Assembly: GCA_019136395.1 (NCBI GenBank)
Contig: JAGVUH010000644.1
Coordinates: forward strand, 1 to 14,805
Direction: 5' to 3'
DNA length: 14,805 nucleotides
Source of the DNA: Gammaproteobacteria bacterium
GTDB taxonomy: Bacteria > Pseudomonadota > Gammaproteobacteria > Chromatiales > Chromatiaceae
In this document: one piece after another, positions 13,667 through 14,805 of the stretch
Position numbering within the stretch: position 1 is the first letter of the stretch
Layout of the letters: each line of letters starts with the position of its first letter
Notes under the pieces: generated by a model
The model's input: only the letters and a program-made list of their open reading frames with translations
Told to the model about the DNA's origin: nothing
Databases searched by the model: none
Made by a program: the position numbers and the translations under genes

Positions 13667-14805
13667 TTAATCTGAGGAGTCAGAGTCAGCGGATCTCAGG
13701 GGGATAAATCCGCTGCCACTGTCCTGCCCCAGCCAGATATGCCCGCGCTCCGGGTCGGGAACCCGTCCCAGGTCCTGGGCCAGCCAGTGGGAGGTGGCCA
13801 GCCCTTGCGGGATGGGGGAGGAGAGGGCCGCGGCGAGTTGCAGGCTGGGCCACAGGCCGGCGGCGCTCTCGATCAGGCTGGTGAGGACGACCTCCAGGCC
13901 AAGGCGGGCGGCCTCCCGGGCCAGGTACAGGGTCCGCCGCAGCCCACCGACCGCCGCGGGTTTGAGCACGAGGCGGCGCACGGGCGGGTCGCCGGCGGAC
14001 AGGAAGCTGTCGACCGGATGCCGGGCCACCGCGGCTATGTTCGCCATCGGAAGGGGAGGGAGGTGCAGCGACTCATCCAGGGCCAGGGCAAAGCGGGCTT
14101 GGGCCTGAAGACTCCGCAGGGCCTGCCAGTCCGGTACCTTCGGTGGCACTTCCAGGGATTTCAGCGGCTCTTCCAGGGATTCGATGGGGAGGTCATTGAG
14201 CTGGTCGATCAGGCGCGCCGCCTGGTCATAGTCCCAGGCACCGTTGGCGTCGAGGCGCAAACGGGCCCCGGGAGGCAGATGAGACGCCAGCTTCCGCAGA
14301 TGGGCGATTTCGGTCTCAGGCGCGTCCAGCCCGACCTTGAGCTTGAGCACCCGGTAACCGGCCTGGCAGGCCGCCGCGAGGCGGGCCGGGGTCTGGTCGC
14401 GCAGGGTGCCGAGGGTAGCGTTGACCGGCACCCTGTCGCTCGCCTCCGGGGCCAGCCACCGCCGCAAGTGCACCCCGGCCAGGCGGGCGGCCAGATCAGC
14501 CAGTGCGGACTCCAGGGCGAAGTCCGCCGCGGGGGTGAGGCCAATCCCTGACGGCGTGCCGGCAAGGGCGACGGATTGGGCACCGACCTTGGCACCGGAC
14601 AGCGCTCCTAGCGGGGTATCCGCTGGTTCTCTTACTCCCTCCCCCCTGGCGGGGGAGGGTTGGGGAGAGGGGGCCTTAAGGCTTACGCCGGGCGCTTCAC
14701 CGTAAGGGCTTTGTCGGCTTGGATCGAGCAAGGCGGCCAGGCTTTGGCCCGGGAGCCGGGACTGCCAGAGACGCAGCGCGACCTCGGCGACCGCTTCGGC
14801 CTCGG
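13667..14805 (-). CDS. menC: o-Succinylbenzoate synthase MenC (5' end beyond window)
   Basis: MenC is an enolase-superfamily enzyme that dehydrates SHCHC to o-succinylbenzoate, the substrate of MenE. The barrel domain keeps every catalytic element: the KxK pair (VLKLKVG, codons at 14336-14344), LRLDANGAWDYD (Asp codon 14249-14251), IESLEEPLK, LALDESLHLP and RLVLKPAAVGG. The frame stays open to the window edge, reading EAVAEVALRLWQSRLPGQ in the N-terminal capping domain, so the true start lies beyond 14805. The TTG at 14731 is internal. Between the capping domain and ADFALESALADLAARL sits an extra stretch including APSPQPSPARGEGVREP, encoded by a dispersed palindromic repeat (14625-14673) inserted in frame. 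The conserved core downstream suggests the enzyme still works. It is probably transcribed with the thioesterase gene 149 bp downstream. Confidence 0.88.
   Translation of the reverse strand, partial: EAEAVAEVALRLWQSRLPGQSLAALLDPSRQSPYGEAPGVSLKAPSPQPSPARGEGVREPADTPLGALSGAKVGAQSVALAGTPSGIGLTPAADFALESALADLAARLAGVHLRRWLAPEASDRVPVNATLGTLRDQTPARLAAACQAGYRVLKLKVGLDAPETEIAHLRKLASHLPPGARLRLDANGAWDYDQAARLIDQLNDLPIESLEEPLKSLEVPPKVPDWQALRSLQAQARFALALDESLHLPPLPMANIAAVARHPVDSFLSAGDPPVRRLVLKPAAVGGLRRTLYLAREAARLGLEVVLTSLIESAAGLWPSLQLAAALSSPIPQGLATSHWLAQDLGRVPDPERGHIWLGQDSGSGFIPLRSADSDSSD
14625..14673. repeat. Dispersed palindromic repeat, copy 2, inside menC
   Basis: These 49 bp match copy 1 (13015-13063) at 47 positions in the same orientation, including the perfect 9-bp stem (14637-14645 with 14651-14659). 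Read on the - strand in the menC frame, it encodes the core of APSPQPSPARGEGVREP with no stop codon. It falls in a linker rather than in a catalytic motif. Confidence 0.88.

Overview
This high-GC window comes from a purple photosynthetic bacterium, most likely a purple sulfur bacterium of the Chromatiales (Gammaproteobacteria). It carries the right-hand part of a photosynthesis gene cluster in the order bchH(3' end)-bchL-bchM-lhaA-puhA-puhB-puhC-puhE, followed by a HemN-family radical SAM gene and bchJ. All are on the + strand and mostly closely spaced, as in the 'superoperon' of purple bacteria. Chromatiales is inferred from gene order, protein resemblance and the menaquinone genes next door. 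No 16S or other decisive marker is present.

Layout. Positions 1-2061 hold early bacteriochlorophyll steps: Mg-chelatase H subunit end, the ATPase subunit of dark-operative protochlorophyllide reductase, and Mg-protoporphyrin methyltransferase. A 101-bp hairpin-forming element lies between bchL and bchM. Positions 2096-6504 hold light-harvesting 1 and reaction-centre assembly genes (lhaA, puhA, puhB, puhC, puhE). Positions 6542-8633 hold the hemN-like gene and bchJ. Immediately after bchJ comes a menE-type acyl-CoA ligase (8642-10060). Facing it from the far end on the - strand are a 5'-truncated menC (13667 to the window edge) and a MenI-like hotdog thioesterase (13083-13517). Together these suggest that menaquinone synthesis genes adjoin the photosynthesis cluster, which fits organisms whose reaction centre uses menaquinone at QA.

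The menaquinone genes are separated by an accessory block. A - strand Rpn/PD-(D/E)XK nuclease gene (10232-11200) is bracketed by an imperfect 37-bp direct repeat. Next to the distal repeat is a decayed fragment of menE, so this block records a duplication or insertion event. After it comes a + strand protein with two HD domains, the second of HD-GYP type (11603-12874), then a repeat-rich convergent intergenic region.

The window shows repeated small-scale remodelling. There is an Ala-Gln repeat insertion inside BchJ, an Ala/Pro/Glu insertion in PuhA bounded by 14-bp direct repeats, and an apparent in-frame loss of part of the first membrane helix of LhaA. A dispersed palindromic repeat sits in frame in menC with a second copy downstream of the thioesterase gene. 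The HemN-like protein has lost residues that contact the second SAM in E. coli HemN. No tRNA, rRNA, CRISPR array or insertion sequence with a transposase was seen.
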